Source: JAAXHH01 sp965248395
GTDB taxonomy: Bacteria; JAAXHH01
Length of the DNA stretch: 64,000 bases
Assembly: GCA_965248395.1 (NCBI GenBank)
Contig: OZ252103.1
Location: 3,038,001-3,102,000, forward strand
Direction of reading: 5' to 3'
Shown here: in pieces, positions 19,014-26,608 of the stretch
Layout: the number at the start of each line of letters is the position of its first letter
Position numbering within the stretch: the stretch's first letter is position 1
The notes under the pieces: generated by a model
What the model saw: the letters and a program-made list of their open reading frames with translations, nothing else
The model's database searches: none
Told to the model about the DNA's origin: nothing
Made by a program: the position numbers and the translations under genes

Positions 19014-19709
19014 TCACGCCAGGCCATGCTCCTCCAGGAACGCAACCGTAATGGACGCGCATTCGACCGGGACTTCAAGGGGCAGGAAGTGCGTGGTATC
19101 AGGAACGAAATCATAATCCAGGGCGACCAGCGTACTGAGATCGACGCTGGGCAGGAACGAGTACGGGATCGTGGGGTCGGATCCGACGGCTTTGGCGGGA
19201 CATGAGAGGCCGTGATGTTCCAGTTTTTCGTACGCCTGCATCGCCCAACCGAAGTAGTAGTCGTAGATCTGCGCTTCGTGATCCGCAGGACAGCATAACT
19301 CGTAACCCCAGTCTTCATCTGGCCGAAGCGTGGTCAGGCCGAAGCGTTCCACCACGTCCGGGTGAATGCGCTGGAAGACACCCGAACGTTTACCGAAGCA
19401 GTCATCGATTGCGCGCACGATACGCTGGCTGTCGCCGACCATGGTGGGGAAAGTATGGTTCTGACGGTTCCAGACCGGATTCCATCCGTGACTGCGCCAA
19501 TCGTATAGAATGATGTCGAACCGGTCGGTCAAGAGCGACCAGAAAGGATGGTACAGGTCGGCCGCAAGGCCGTTGCCGTGACTGATGACGATCTGTGCGC
19601 CGAAGGGATTGCCGTGCCTGCGCAGAGTGATCGGCGCGCCGTCCGCCATGCGGATTTGTGCGGATTCCAGGGGATCGGGAATCCTAATTGGTGCTGGTGA
19701 CGTTTTCAT
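19014..19709 (-). CDS. Alpha/beta hydrolase lacking the nucleophile elbow
   Basis: A 231-residue protein with the start of an alpha/beta hydrolase fold: the oxyanion-type HGNGLAADLY loop, a strand-turn IILYDWRSHGWNP, and a C-terminal catalytic-His region DTTHFLPLEVP. Between the helix ending IDDCFGKR and the lid-like region starting near VFQRIHPDVV there is no strand plus G-x-S-x-G, the nucleophile elbow expected there. Relatives are near 290-300 residues, so about 60 residues seem deleted without shifting the frame. The protein is probably inactive as an esterase. The gene sits alone on the minus strand, convergent with the preceding giant lipoprotein gene. Confidence 0.65.
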   Translation of the reverse strand: MKTSPAPIRIPDPLESAQIRMADGAPITLRRHGNPFGAQIVISHGNGLAADLYHPFWSLLTDRFDIILYDWRSHGWNPVWNRQNHTFPTMVGDSQRIVRAIDDCFGKRSGVFQRIHPDVVERFGLTTLRPDEDWGYELCCPADHEAQIYDYYFGWAMQAYEKLEHHGLSCPAKAVGSDPTIPYSFLPSVDLSTLVALDYDFVPDTTHFLPLEVPVECASITVAFLEEHGLA

Positions 19710-19740
19710 ATTAGCGGTATTACAGAAGAAGAAAGGACAA

Positions 19741-19780
19741 TATCTACTAAATTAACATTCATTAGTATTAGATTAGTATT
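19741..19780 (+). repeat. AT-rich direct repeat, copy 1, upstream of Fic gene
   Basis: This 40-base copy starts TATCTACTAAATT and matches copy 2 (19872-19911) at 34 of 40 positions. Each copy holds a TACTAA and one or two TTAGTA half-sites in opposite orientation, giving an inverted operator-like arrangement. The copies are 131 bases apart. Confidence 0.7.
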
Positions 19781-19871
19781 ACAATTTTCGAAATCACTGA
19801 CCTCAATGCATTCTCTTTGAAGTAACGTCGGCCTCTATATCAGCAAAAGTAAAAGGTTGCCAAGTAACTAT

Positions 19872-19911
19872 TATCTACTAAATTTACACTTATTAGTATT
19901 AGTTTAGTAGC
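19872..19911 (+). promoter_or_regulatory. AT-rich direct repeat, copy 2, probable operator of Fic gene
   Basis: Second copy of the 40-base repeat, ending about 25 bases before the Fic start. Its position over the likely promoter and its inverted TACTAA/TTAGTA half-sites suggest a binding site. The Fic protein has a C-terminal winged-helix-like region, so autoregulation is conceivable, but that is inference. Confidence 0.5.
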
Positions 19912-19935
19912 TACAACATCCTTAAATCGGTTGCC

Positions 19936-21276
19936 ATGATGAAAATACCCAAGTCACCGCCTGACCTTAAGACCCTATTCGCAAATATCAGCTCGGATAG
20001 CGAGAAGTTCCTCGATCTGATGCGGACGGTCTCGCCACATATGAACGGCAAATACCTGCATTGGGACGACCTCTTACATCGAAAGCCACCTGAAGGATTA
20101 AGCCATGAGGAGTGGTGGCTGGGACTCAAGATGGCCCGAACTGCCTCCGCTAATCAACTCCCGCTGCTCGTCGACAAGAACAGCATTCCCTTCAGCTACA
20201 ATCTGGTCGATCCTATACCCGAATGGTTGCACGAAATTGATCTTCGGGTAGGAGGCCGTATCGAAATGCCGTCTCAGGTAACCAATCCGGAGACTAGAGA
20301 TCGCTACTACATTGAATCGCTCATCGAAGAGGCGATCACGTCCAGCCAGCTGGAGGGTGCGTCGACAACACGACGAGTTGCAAAGGAAATGTTCCGCAGC
20401 GGACGCAAGCCCAGGGGACGAAGCGAGACAATGATCATCAACAACTATTTAACGATGAAGATGATCGCCGACTTGAAAAATGAAAAGATGACCCCGGAAC
20501 ACGTGCTCAGCATTCACGAACGAGTGACTCGAGGTACGCTCGACGACCCTGATGCGGAGGGTAGATTACGCATTTCATCAGATGATATTTACGTAGGAGA
20601 TAATGAGGGACAGGTATTCCACCGTCCTCCACACGCGGATACGCTGAAGGAAAGAATGGATGTAATGTGTGCGTTTTTCAATGGCGCATCTGAACAGCCT
20701 TTCATACACCCTGTACTGCGGTCCATAATCCTGCATTTCTGGCTGGGATATGATCACCCCTTCGTGGACGGAAACGGCCGCTGCGCCAGGGCGCTGTTCT
20801 ACTGGTCCATGCTTCACCAGGGTTATTGGCTTTGCGAGTACATCTCTATATCTCAGATATTGCTCAAGGCCCCTGCCAGGTACGGTTTGTCGTTTTTGCA
20901 TACCGAAACGGACGGGAACGATCTTACTTATTTCTTGCTCTATCATCTGAACGTCATACGCAGATCAATCGACGAGTTGCACAAGTATATACGAAGGAGA
21001 ACGAAGCAACTGGAAGCGTTCGAATCGCAGGTAATGAATCTGGATACCTTCAACCATCGCCAGCGAGACCTGCTCAGCCACGCCGTAAGACACCCGGGTC
21101 ACCGATATACGATCAACGCGCATATGGCCTATCACGGGGTGGTTTACCAGACCGCGAGGACGGATCTGTTGGACTTGCAGAACCGTGAGATGTTGAGCGT
21201 AAAAAAGGTCGGAAGGAAATGGGTTTTTACCGCACCCGAAGATTTGGATACTAAGCTGTCAGGTAAAGCAGGATAG
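19936..21276 (+). CDS. Fic family protein (class II, self-inhibited) with winged helix
   Basis: A 446-residue Fic protein. The active-site motif HPFVDGNGR is at 274-282, with the His that activates the target hydroxyl and the residues that hold ATP. The inhibitory helix motif S136-x-x-x-E140-G141 (in TSSQLEGA) lies before it, so this is a class II enzyme that blocks its own site until displaced. Residues about 370-440 look like a winged helix. Such proteins transfer AMP to a protein target; the target is unknown. The ATG at 19936 is followed by a second Met. No antitoxin gene adjoins, as expected for this class. The upstream repeats at 19741 and 19872 are likely control sites. Confidence 0.88.
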   Translation: MMKIPKSPPDLKTLFANISSDSEKFLDLMRTVSPHMNGKYLHWDDLLHRKPPEGLSHEEWWLGLKMARTASANQLPLLVDKNSIPFSYNLVDPIPEWLHEIDLRVGGRIEMPSQVTNPETRDRYYIESLIEEAITSSQLEGASTTRRVAKEMFRSGRKPRGRSETMIINNYLTMKMIADLKNEKMTPEHVLSIHERVTRGTLDDPDAEGRLRISSDDIYVGDNEGQVFHRPPHADTLKERMDVMCAFFNGASEQPFIHPVLRSIILHFWLGYDHPFVDGNGRCARALFYWSMLHQGYWLCEYISISQILLKAPARYGLSFLHTETDGNDLTYFLLYHLNVIRRSIDELHKYIRRRTKQLEAFESQVMNLDTFNHRQRDLLSHAVRHPGHRYTINAHMAYHGVVYQTARTDLLDLQNREMLSVKKVGRKWVFTAPEDLDTKLSGKAG

Positions 21277-21329
21277 ACCTTATCCGAGCTCAACCGTAAT
21301 TCGATAGAAGTCATTCCTAAGGTACTAAC

Positions 21330-21375
21330 TGGTACTGTGCAAGTTAACCACTTGGTACTGTGCAAGTTAGCCACG
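21330..21375 (+). repeat. 23-bp tandem duplication
   Basis: TGGTACTGTGCAAGTTAACC at 21330 is repeated directly from 21353 with one or two changes (AAGTTAGCC). It lies in the 150-base gap between the convergent Fic and FAH-family genes. It could be a short slippage product or a relic of a mobile-element end; no further copy was seen in the window. Confidence 0.75.
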
Positions 21376-21427
21376 GTCCTCGTCGCCCAACCAGACTCGT
21401 TAAATCCCTTCTGTTTCTCCGGTTCCC

Positions 21428-22273
21428 CTACCGTTCCCACGTCCTTTTCTTGTCGTCCGCGCAGGTGAGGGTCAGTGCGGGGCCCAGCTTGTCGATACTC
21501 AGGTGCAGGTGATCACCGTCCTGCACTGGGCTGAGGGCGTAGTGGTGCGTTCCCGTGGAGACGACGTCTCCAGGTTCCAGCGTAACCACGGCGGTCACTT
21601 CCGCCAGGAGTTCCGGGATGTGCCGCGCCATTTCACCGGATGAGAAATCGTGCTTGAGGACGTCGTTGATCCACATCTTCGCGGGCAGGTCGTTGGCGTC
21701 GCCCACCTCGTCGGCCGTGACCAGCGCGGGTCCCATGGGACCAAAGGTGTGCCAGCTCTTGCCAAGAAAAAACCCACCGGGCAGTCCGCGGGCCGAGACA
21801 TCGATGAACTGGGTGTAGCCGAAGATGTGGTCCAGGGCCTCGTCCGGGTTGAGCTTGCTGGCCCGCCTGCCGATGACCATGGCGAGTTCGGGCTCGAAAT
21901 GGAAAACAGACGCGGCCGTATCGGGCAGTTCCACGACGGCGTCCTGTCCCATGACGGAGGTGTTGGACTTGAGGAAGGCGTTGAAGGTCTCTTTGGCCGG
22001 GTGTTCCGGCTCGATGTAGTTACCCGCCAGGCAGAGTAATTGGCCGGGACGCGGCACCGGCGGCCGCAGGATGACTTCGGACAGGGGAGTTCCGGACTGT
22101 CCATGGGCGGCTTCGGCGATGCGTGCGCCGTAGGTATCCCAGCCGCTGATGACCGCCTCCAACTGCGCCTGGGGACTGGATGCCCCGGTATCGGAAGCGG
22201 CGGCCGAAACGTCGAGAACCGAGTCGTTCTCGATAACGCCCAGGGTGTAATCGTTGTAAAATGCCAGTTTCAC
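21428..22273 (-). CDS. Fumarylacetoacetate hydrolase (FAH) family protein
   Basis: A 281-residue FAH-family enzyme. The start is GTG at 22273, preceded by AGGAGG. A short N-terminal domain leads to the catalytic domain at about 75: LCLAGNYIEPEHPA, then the metal ligands in FHFEPELAMVIG (Glu-x-Glu) and FIDVSARGL (Asp), and SWHTFGPMGPALV. The end GDVVSTGTHHYALSPVQDGD is the usual substrate-side loop. Members cleave or decarboxylate beta-keto acids (homoprotocatechuate, 2-keto-3-deoxy sugar acid and acylpyruvate pathways). The substrate here is not determinable. An IS256-type element lies about 190 bases upstream and may have displaced its promoter. Confidence 0.88.
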   Translation of the reverse strand: MKLAFYNDYTLGVIENDSVLDVSAAASDTGASSPQAQLEAVISGWDTYGARIAEAAHGQSGTPLSEVILRPPVPRPGQLLCLAGNYIEPEHPAKETFNAFLKSNTSVMGQDAVVELPDTAASVFHFEPELAMVIGRRASKLNPDEALDHIFGYTQFIDVSARGLPGGFFLGKSWHTFGPMGPALVTADEVGDANDLPAKMWINDVLKHDFSSGEMARHIPELLAEVTAVVTLEPGDVVSTGTHHYALSPVQDGDHLHLSIDKLGPALTLTCADDKKRTWER

Positions 22274-22463
22274 GTAAGCCTCCTATCTACAAAAGGTTTT
22301 AAAGCGCCGAAATCACAAGTCTGCAGAATCAGGAGCCATATATCCTGAATCGATCTGTCACGCTAAGTGGGTCGAATGAAGCCTTGATACGGTTTAGTGT
22401 CAACCCTTATTGTAACAAGTAGATACTAAATCTATTAAACTCGCTTTAAGTAGGGGTAATTCG

Positions 22464-22471
22464 AAAACCAG
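22464..22471 (+). repeat. Target site duplication, left copy
   Basis: AAAACCAG directly precedes the left end of the insertion sequence and is matched by the same eight bases at 23805-23812. Eight to nine bases is the usual duplication for IS256-type elements. Confidence 0.9.
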
Positions 22472-22500
22472 GGGTCTGTCACGGATTTTGTGTAACTGAC
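22472..22500 (+). repeat. IS256-type terminal inverted repeat, left end
   Basis: Begins GGGTCTGTCACGG and ends TTGTGTAACTGAC. It is the reverse complement, with six mismatches, of 23776-23804. It lies just beyond the transposase stop. Confidence 0.9.
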
Positions 22501-22504
22501 AGTT

Positions 22505-23740
22505 TCATGTGATGGGCACTCTGTCTTCGTACATGATGATGAACTGGTTGATTGCGGCTGTCCAGTGGACAAGGGGCCGGGTCCACCTTCGGGACAGATT
22601 GAGCAGGGCCAGATAGAGCAGTTTCCTGGCCGCCTCGTCCGTGGGGAAAGCGCCTCTGGTCTTGATGATCTTGCGCAGGCCCCGGTTCATGGATTCGATG
22701 GCATTCGTAGTGTAGATGACCTTCCTGATCTCCTGTGGGAAGGCGAAGAACGGGGTCAGATGGTCCCAGTGTCTGCGCCATAGCCGGCTGATCGTGGGAT
22801 ATTGCTTATCCCAGTGTTCGGCAAAGCGATAAAGCGCGGCCTCAGCCTGCTCCAAGGTAGCGGCCTGGTATATCGCCCGGAGATCCTTGGCCACCTGCTT
22901 ACGGTCCTTCCAGGAGACGTAGGTCAGGCTGTTACGCACCATGTGGACGATGCAGAGCTGCACCTGGGCCTTGGGGTACACCGTCTCTATGGCCTGGGGG
23001 AAGCCGGTGAGGCCGTCGCAACAGGCGATGAAGATATCGGCAACGCCCCGGTTCTTCAGTTCGGTCAGTACGTGGAGCCAGAACTTTGCCCCTTCGTTCT
23101 GCTCGATCCAGAGCCCCAGGAGTTCCTTGTCGCCGCGCAGGTTAACGCCCAGGGCCAGGTAGACCGCCTTGTTCCGTACGCTGCCGCTATCACGTATCTT
23201 GACGAACAGGGCATCCAGGAACAGGATCGGGTAGATCTCATCCAGGGGCCGCGACTGCCAGGCCAGGGCCTCGTCGGTCACGGCGTCGGTGATCCGCGAG
23301 ACCAATTCGGGCGAGATGGACACCCCGTAGAGGTCTTCGATATGGCCCTGGATATCCCGGGTGCTCATGCCCCTTGCGTACATGGAGATGATCTTGTCGT
23401 CGAAGTCGGGCCAACGCGTCTGGTACTTGCGGATCAACTTCGGATCGAAGCTGCCTTCGCGGTCCCGGGGGATCTCTACCGGCAGAGCGCCCTTGTCGTC
23501 CTTGAGCGTCTTGGTGGTCTTGCCGTTGCGACTGTTGCCGCGGTTCCTGCCATCGGGGGCATGCTTCTCGTAGCCGAGATGATCGGTGAGCTCGGCTTCC
23601 AGGATCCGCTCGGCCATGCGCTTCTTCATGCGCTTGAGCAGGCCGTCTTCGCCGAACAGGTCCTCGGCGTCCACCCCGTCTTCCATAAGTTCATCGAGAA
23701 GACGGTCGATCTTACCTGGGGGTTTTCTTTCTCTGGCCAT
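22505..23740 (-). CDS. IS256-family (Mutator-type) transposase
   Basis: A 411-residue transposase that cuts and rejoins DNA at the element ends through a DDE site. The catalytic residues are D176 (in ILFLDALFVKI), D242 (in IACCDGLTGF) and E349 (in YTTNAIESMNR), the spacing expected for this family. Between D242 and E349 lies the helical insertion with the CxxH-like CIVHMVRN. The N-terminal region with FGEDGLLKRMKKRMAERILEAE precedes a zinc-less DNA-binding part. The frame is intact, and the start ATG has a good GGAGG-like site. Confidence 0.95.
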   Translation of the reverse strand: MARERKPPGKIDRLLDELMEDGVDAEDLFGEDGLLKRMKKRMAERILEAELTDHLGYEKHAPDGRNRGNSRNGKTTKTLKDDKGALPVEIPRDREGSFDPKLIRKYQTRWPDFDDKIISMYARGMSTRDIQGHIEDLYGVSISPELVSRITDAVTDEALAWQSRPLDEIYPILFLDALFVKIRDSGSVRNKAVYLALGVNLRGDKELLGLWIEQNEGAKFWLHVLTELKNRGVADIFIACCDGLTGFPQAIETVYPKAQVQLCIVHMVRNSLTYVSWKDRKQVAKDLRAIYQAATLEQAEAALYRFAEHWDKQYPTISRLWRRHWDHLTPFFAFPQEIRKVIYTTNAIESMNRGLRKIIKTRGAFPTDEAARKLLYLALLNLSRRWTRPLVHWTAAINQFIIMYEDRVPIT

Positions 23741-23775
23741 AGCACTTCCTCCTTTTGAGCAAGATACAGGCTATT

Positions 23776-23804
23776 GCCAGTTACACAAAACATGTTACAG
23801 ACTC
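23776..23804 (-). repeat. IS256-type terminal inverted repeat, right end
   Basis: Read on the minus strand it begins GAGTCTGTAACATG and contains TTTTGTGTAACTG, matching the left end. It lies 36 bases before the transposase start and probably carries the transposase promoter. Confidence 0.9.
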
Positions 23805-23812
23805 AAAACCAG
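23805..23812 (+). repeat. Target site duplication, right copy
   Basis: AAAACCAG, identical to 22464-22471. Removing the element and one copy restores the pre-insertion sequence. Confidence 0.9.
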
Positions 23813-23864
23813 TGAGAAAACCGTTCATCTCACGACATAATAATATAGGATGTATTTGAGCAAG

Positions 23865-23904
23865 TTCTGGACATCCACTTCCAGCAATCAGGGAATGTCC
23901 AGAA
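23865..23904. repeat. Perfect 10-bp inverted repeat in intergenic DNA
   Basis: TTCTGGACAT (23865-23874) and ATGTCCAGAA (23895-23904) are perfect reverse complements separated by 20 bases. The spacing suits either a hairpin or two half-sites of a dimeric regulator. The surrounding 23813-24126 stretch holds no recognisable gene and is A+T-rich. Confidence 0.7.
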
Positions 23905-24126
23905 TCCAGCCTCCCAAGCATGTTGCGTTTACCTGGGCGTACTTGCCTACCTTCCATTTACAGGTTCAGCGGTGACAATCTCGATGGGTAATTGCTAGAG
24001 CTGGGGTAGGCACTGGTAACCAGAATAAGTTTGTTGCTCTAAGTCCAAGTAATTGCTACCTTTAATAATGGTTTAATCTTAAACATTACTCTGAAACAGA
24101 TTCGTGTTTTAGATAGGGTCATAGGC

Positions 24127-24745
24127 GTGAAAACCGTTCCCGATCTGGACACATGGATATTGTTCCTTGTACTGATAGTTCCAGGACTTATATCGATGCA
24201 TGTGTATCGAATGCTATTTGCAGCCAGAAAAATCGAGTGGAAGGTTGGATTGGTTCAAGGTCTGTTTTATAGCAGTCTCAACTTTGTTTTTGTTTGCCGA
24301 TTCTGATCCCCATTCACCAGTCCGGGTTTGGGGAAGACCACCCCTAGAAGACCACCCCTACATGTACAAGGCTGGCTTGATGATAGTTCTCCTTGTACTA
24401 CCAGTGTCCTGGCCCTTTCTGTATCGGTGGCTCATTAAATGGAAATGGCTGGCTTCAAAGATCCAATTGCCCTATGACACTGCTTGGGATTTTTTCTTCG
24501 AGCGTAGAATTCCCGTTTTTGTTCTTATGCAGCTTAAGAACGGGTCCAAAATCGGTGGGTATTTTGGACCTCGATCCTATGCAACCTCTTTTCCAACCGA
24601 AGGCGATATCTACGTCGAAACGGTTTACAGTGTGGATGAAGATGGAGTTTTTAAAGAACCCATAAACGACACTGACGGAGCTATAATCCGTAAAGACCAG
24701 TACGATTTAATTGAGTTTTTTAAAGTACCCAGACAGGAGGGATAG
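24127..24745 (+). pseudogene. DUF6338-family membrane protein, frameshifted
   Basis: The N-terminal part (GTG at 24127) reads VKTVPDLDTWILFLVLIVPG then LISMHVYR, the first membrane helix and following motif of the DUF6338 family, and stops at a TGA near 24303. The continuation (FADSDPHSP, a second membrane helix near YKAGLMIVLLVLPVSWP, then the soluble domain with NGSKIGGYFGPRSYATSFP) is one frame over and runs to 24745. A missing T in the T-rich stretch at about 24283-24297 would restore the frame. The C-terminal beta-rich domain looks well conserved, so the lesion may be recent or a sequence error. The next small gene starts 4 bases later and is its expected partner. The family's function is not established. 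Confidence 0.72.
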
Positions 24746-24749
24746 TACG

Positions 24750-24965
24750 ATGGCAAAAAAAACCCAACATTCAAATACTGGTCAGAAGGTCCGTCCTGTA
24801 ACTGAACAAAGGGACGGATACAGCCCATATCAAAGAGGTTATCAACCCGTATCTAGTACCCAATCGGCACAAAACAAGCCTTCGGAGTTAAGTCCACCAA
24901 AGCCACCAAAGGGTGGAACGGGTCAGTCGTCTTCCACGAACAACTCGGTAAATCGCAACGAATAG
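24750..24965 (+). CDS. Small Pro/Ser-rich protein with GYQP motif, DUF6338 partner
   Basis: A 71-residue, low-complexity polar protein starting MAKKTQHSNTG at 24750, with AGGAGG about 10 bases before. A longer in-frame ATG at 24711 lies inside the preceding gene and lacks a ribosome site. The middle reads RDGYSPYQRGYQPVSS and the end is PPKPPKGG followed by polar residues. From memory, similar short proteins with a GYQP core sit directly after DUF6338 genes in unrelated bacteria, which suggests a conserved two-gene unit; this could not be tested here. It is probably a disordered tether or substrate of its neighbour. Confidence 0.6.
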   Translation: MAKKTQHSNTGQKVRPVTEQRDGYSPYQRGYQPVSSTQSAQNKPSELSPPKPPKGGTGQSSSTNNSVNRNE

Positions 24966-25536
24966 TTGCATCAAAAGTAACTGTAAAACTTCCATGCTAA
25001 TATCAAGCTCTTCTTACAGAGCAAATACTCCTCTATCGGAACGTCCAGGCTTCAAGGCTTTAGCCATCTCACCTGGATCGAATCCTTTCCCGCTTACAAG
25101 TCAATCAGTTCCAACGTGCAGTCCGGTCGGAAGAACATTAGCCTGACTCCGAACTCACCTGCCAGAATGAAAACTGGTTAGTGGATTGAAATAGGTCTTC
25201 GCGGTCGATTGCGCCGTCTTCACTATCGTCCCGAACGCGCAGGTCCAGGTCCGGCCGACCTGTATTTCGTAGTAGCCGTCGAAGTTTAACATTCCTACGC
25301 TGTTGTAACGCACGAACCACCTATGGCCCAACGCACTGATGAGTAGGTTGGCCAGGTTAAGGACTTGCAACATTGGTTCGACGTGCATAAGTCGTTGCAC
25401 AATTCGTAGACAGTCGAATATAATACCCTTAAACGGTATTCGACGTAGAACTTCGATTGATTTTCCTTTCCGGATCGAATATAAGTAGACCACATTCCAT
25501 TCATTGATAATCTTTGGACATCCGAAGGAGTCCGCC
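24966..25536. other. Long intergenic stretch, possible degenerate minus-strand coding remnant
   Basis: About 570 bases without a convincing gene. On the minus strand, fragments in different frames look protein-like (for example LGHRWFVRYNSVGMLNFDGY near 25300 and EFGVRLMFFRPDCTLELIDL near 25110), which could be a decayed gene split by frameshifts. No family was recognised. The right edge carries the AAGGAG ribosome site of the next gene. Confidence 0.35.
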
Positions 25537-26547
25537 ATGGCATTGATGGATATTGAACCCGGCACAAAGATCGCGGGGCAGATGTCTCCCGAACCGACGC
25601 AGGAAGACCTGGAGTTCGCCCGGCAACTGGGCATAGAATACGTCTGTCTGTGGACGGACGGCGCCCATGCCAACTACGACTATTTCATGAGCCGGCGGGA
25701 AATATACGAGGAAGCCGGCATCAAGATCTATGGCTTCGGAAACAGCGACGTGCACAACCAGGACGCCATCGTGCTCAACCTGCCGAACCGGGATGCGAAA
25801 GTGGAGCAGTACAAGCGCTACATTCGGGATCTGGGCAAGGCGGGCATTCCCTATACCACCTACGCTCACATGGGCAACGGGATCTGGAGTACGGAACGGG
25901 AGACCACCCGCGGCGGGGCGCCAGCCCGGGGATTCGACCTGGCCAGGGCCGAGGAAGGCCACTGGGGCGGCCGGCTGTTCAGGATGCCGCTGACCCACGG
26001 GCGGGTGTACAGCCAGGACGAGATTTGGGACAACTTCGCCGCCTTCATAGGGGAAGTCGCGCCGGTCGCCGAAGAAGCCGGGGTGCGTATTGGAATTCAC
26101 CCGGACGATCCCCCCCAACCGGAACTCGGCGGTATTCCTCGGTGTATCTTCAGCAGTTTCGACGGATATTACCGGGCCATGGAGATCGCCGACAGCCCGA
26201 ACGTGGGGCTCTGCTTCTGTATCGGCTGCTGGCTCGAAGGCGGTTCGCTGATGGGAAAGAACGTAGAGGACTCGCTCCGCCATTTCGGCGAGCAGGACAA
26301 GGTCTTCAAGGTACATTATCGAAACGTGGACCAGCCCCTGCCCCACTTCGTGGAGACTTTCATCGACAACGGTTACTTCGACATGTACCAGGCCTCCCGG
26401 GTGCTGGAAGAAACCGGTTACTATGGGGTCATGATCCCGGATCACATCCCCGAGATGGCGGGAGACGGCCGGATCGGCTACGCCTATTCGATTGCGTACA
26501 TGAAAGCGCACGTGGACCGGGCGCGGGCGGAATGCGCCGCCGCGTAA
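25537..26547 (+). CDS. UxuA-like mannonate dehydratase family protein (TIM barrel)
   Basis: A 336-residue TIM-barrel protein related to D-mannonate dehydratase. AAGGAG at about 25522 fixes the ATG at 25537 (MALMDIEPG); an ATG at 25504 has no such site. The diagnostic stretch is GVRIGIHPDDPP (about residue 188), with IPRCIFSSFDGYYRAMEIAD after it, then a Cys-rich GLCFCIGCWLEGG and the late VFKVHYRNVDQPLP, all as in UxuA-type enzymes that bind a divalent metal through His, Cys and Asp. The family dehydrates mannonate to 2-keto-3-deoxygluconate, but this clade is divergent, so the substrate is uncertain. A 21-bp tandem duplication crosses its stop codon. Confidence 0.8.
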   Translation: MALMDIEPGTKIAGQMSPEPTQEDLEFARQLGIEYVCLWTDGAHANYDYFMSRREIYEEAGIKIYGFGNSDVHNQDAIVLNLPNRDAKVEQYKRYIRDLGKAGIPYTTYAHMGNGIWSTERETTRGGAPARGFDLARAEEGHWGGRLFRMPLTHGRVYSQDEIWDNFAAFIGEVAPVAEEAGVRIGIHPDDPPQPELGGIPRCIFSSFDGYYRAMEIADSPNVGLCFCIGCWLEGGSLMGKNVEDSLRHFGEQDKVFKVHYRNVDQPLPHFVETFIDNGYFDMYQASRVLEETGYYGVMIPDHIPEMAGDGRIGYAYSIAYMKAHVDRARAECAAA

Positions 26548-26608
26548 GCGGAATGCGCCGCCGTGCAAAACAGTTCCTGACCTTGCCTGTGAAGGAACCG
26601 CCTGAACC

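Larger units (their letters stand above)
22472..23804 (-). mobile_element. IS256-family insertion sequence, complete
   Basis: A 1,333-bp element with 29-bp imperfect terminal inverted repeats (22472-22500 and 23776-23804, 23 of 29 matching, inner part TTTTGTGTAACTG identical). It is flanked by an 8-bp target duplication (AAAACCAG at 22464 and 23805) and carries one intact minus-strand transposase. The exact duplication and intact gene point to fairly recent insertion. It landed in intergenic DNA between the FAH-family gene and the disrupted DUF6338 gene. Confidence 0.93.

Noticed and set aside
22802..23758. 318-codon plus-strand open frame
   Set aside because: Antisense to the transposase, which has the DDE set and the inverted repeats.
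26527..26563. 21-bp tandem duplication across a stop codon
   Set aside because: Real but trivial; it merely repeats GCGGAATGCGCCGCCG after the UxuA-like stop with no visible function.
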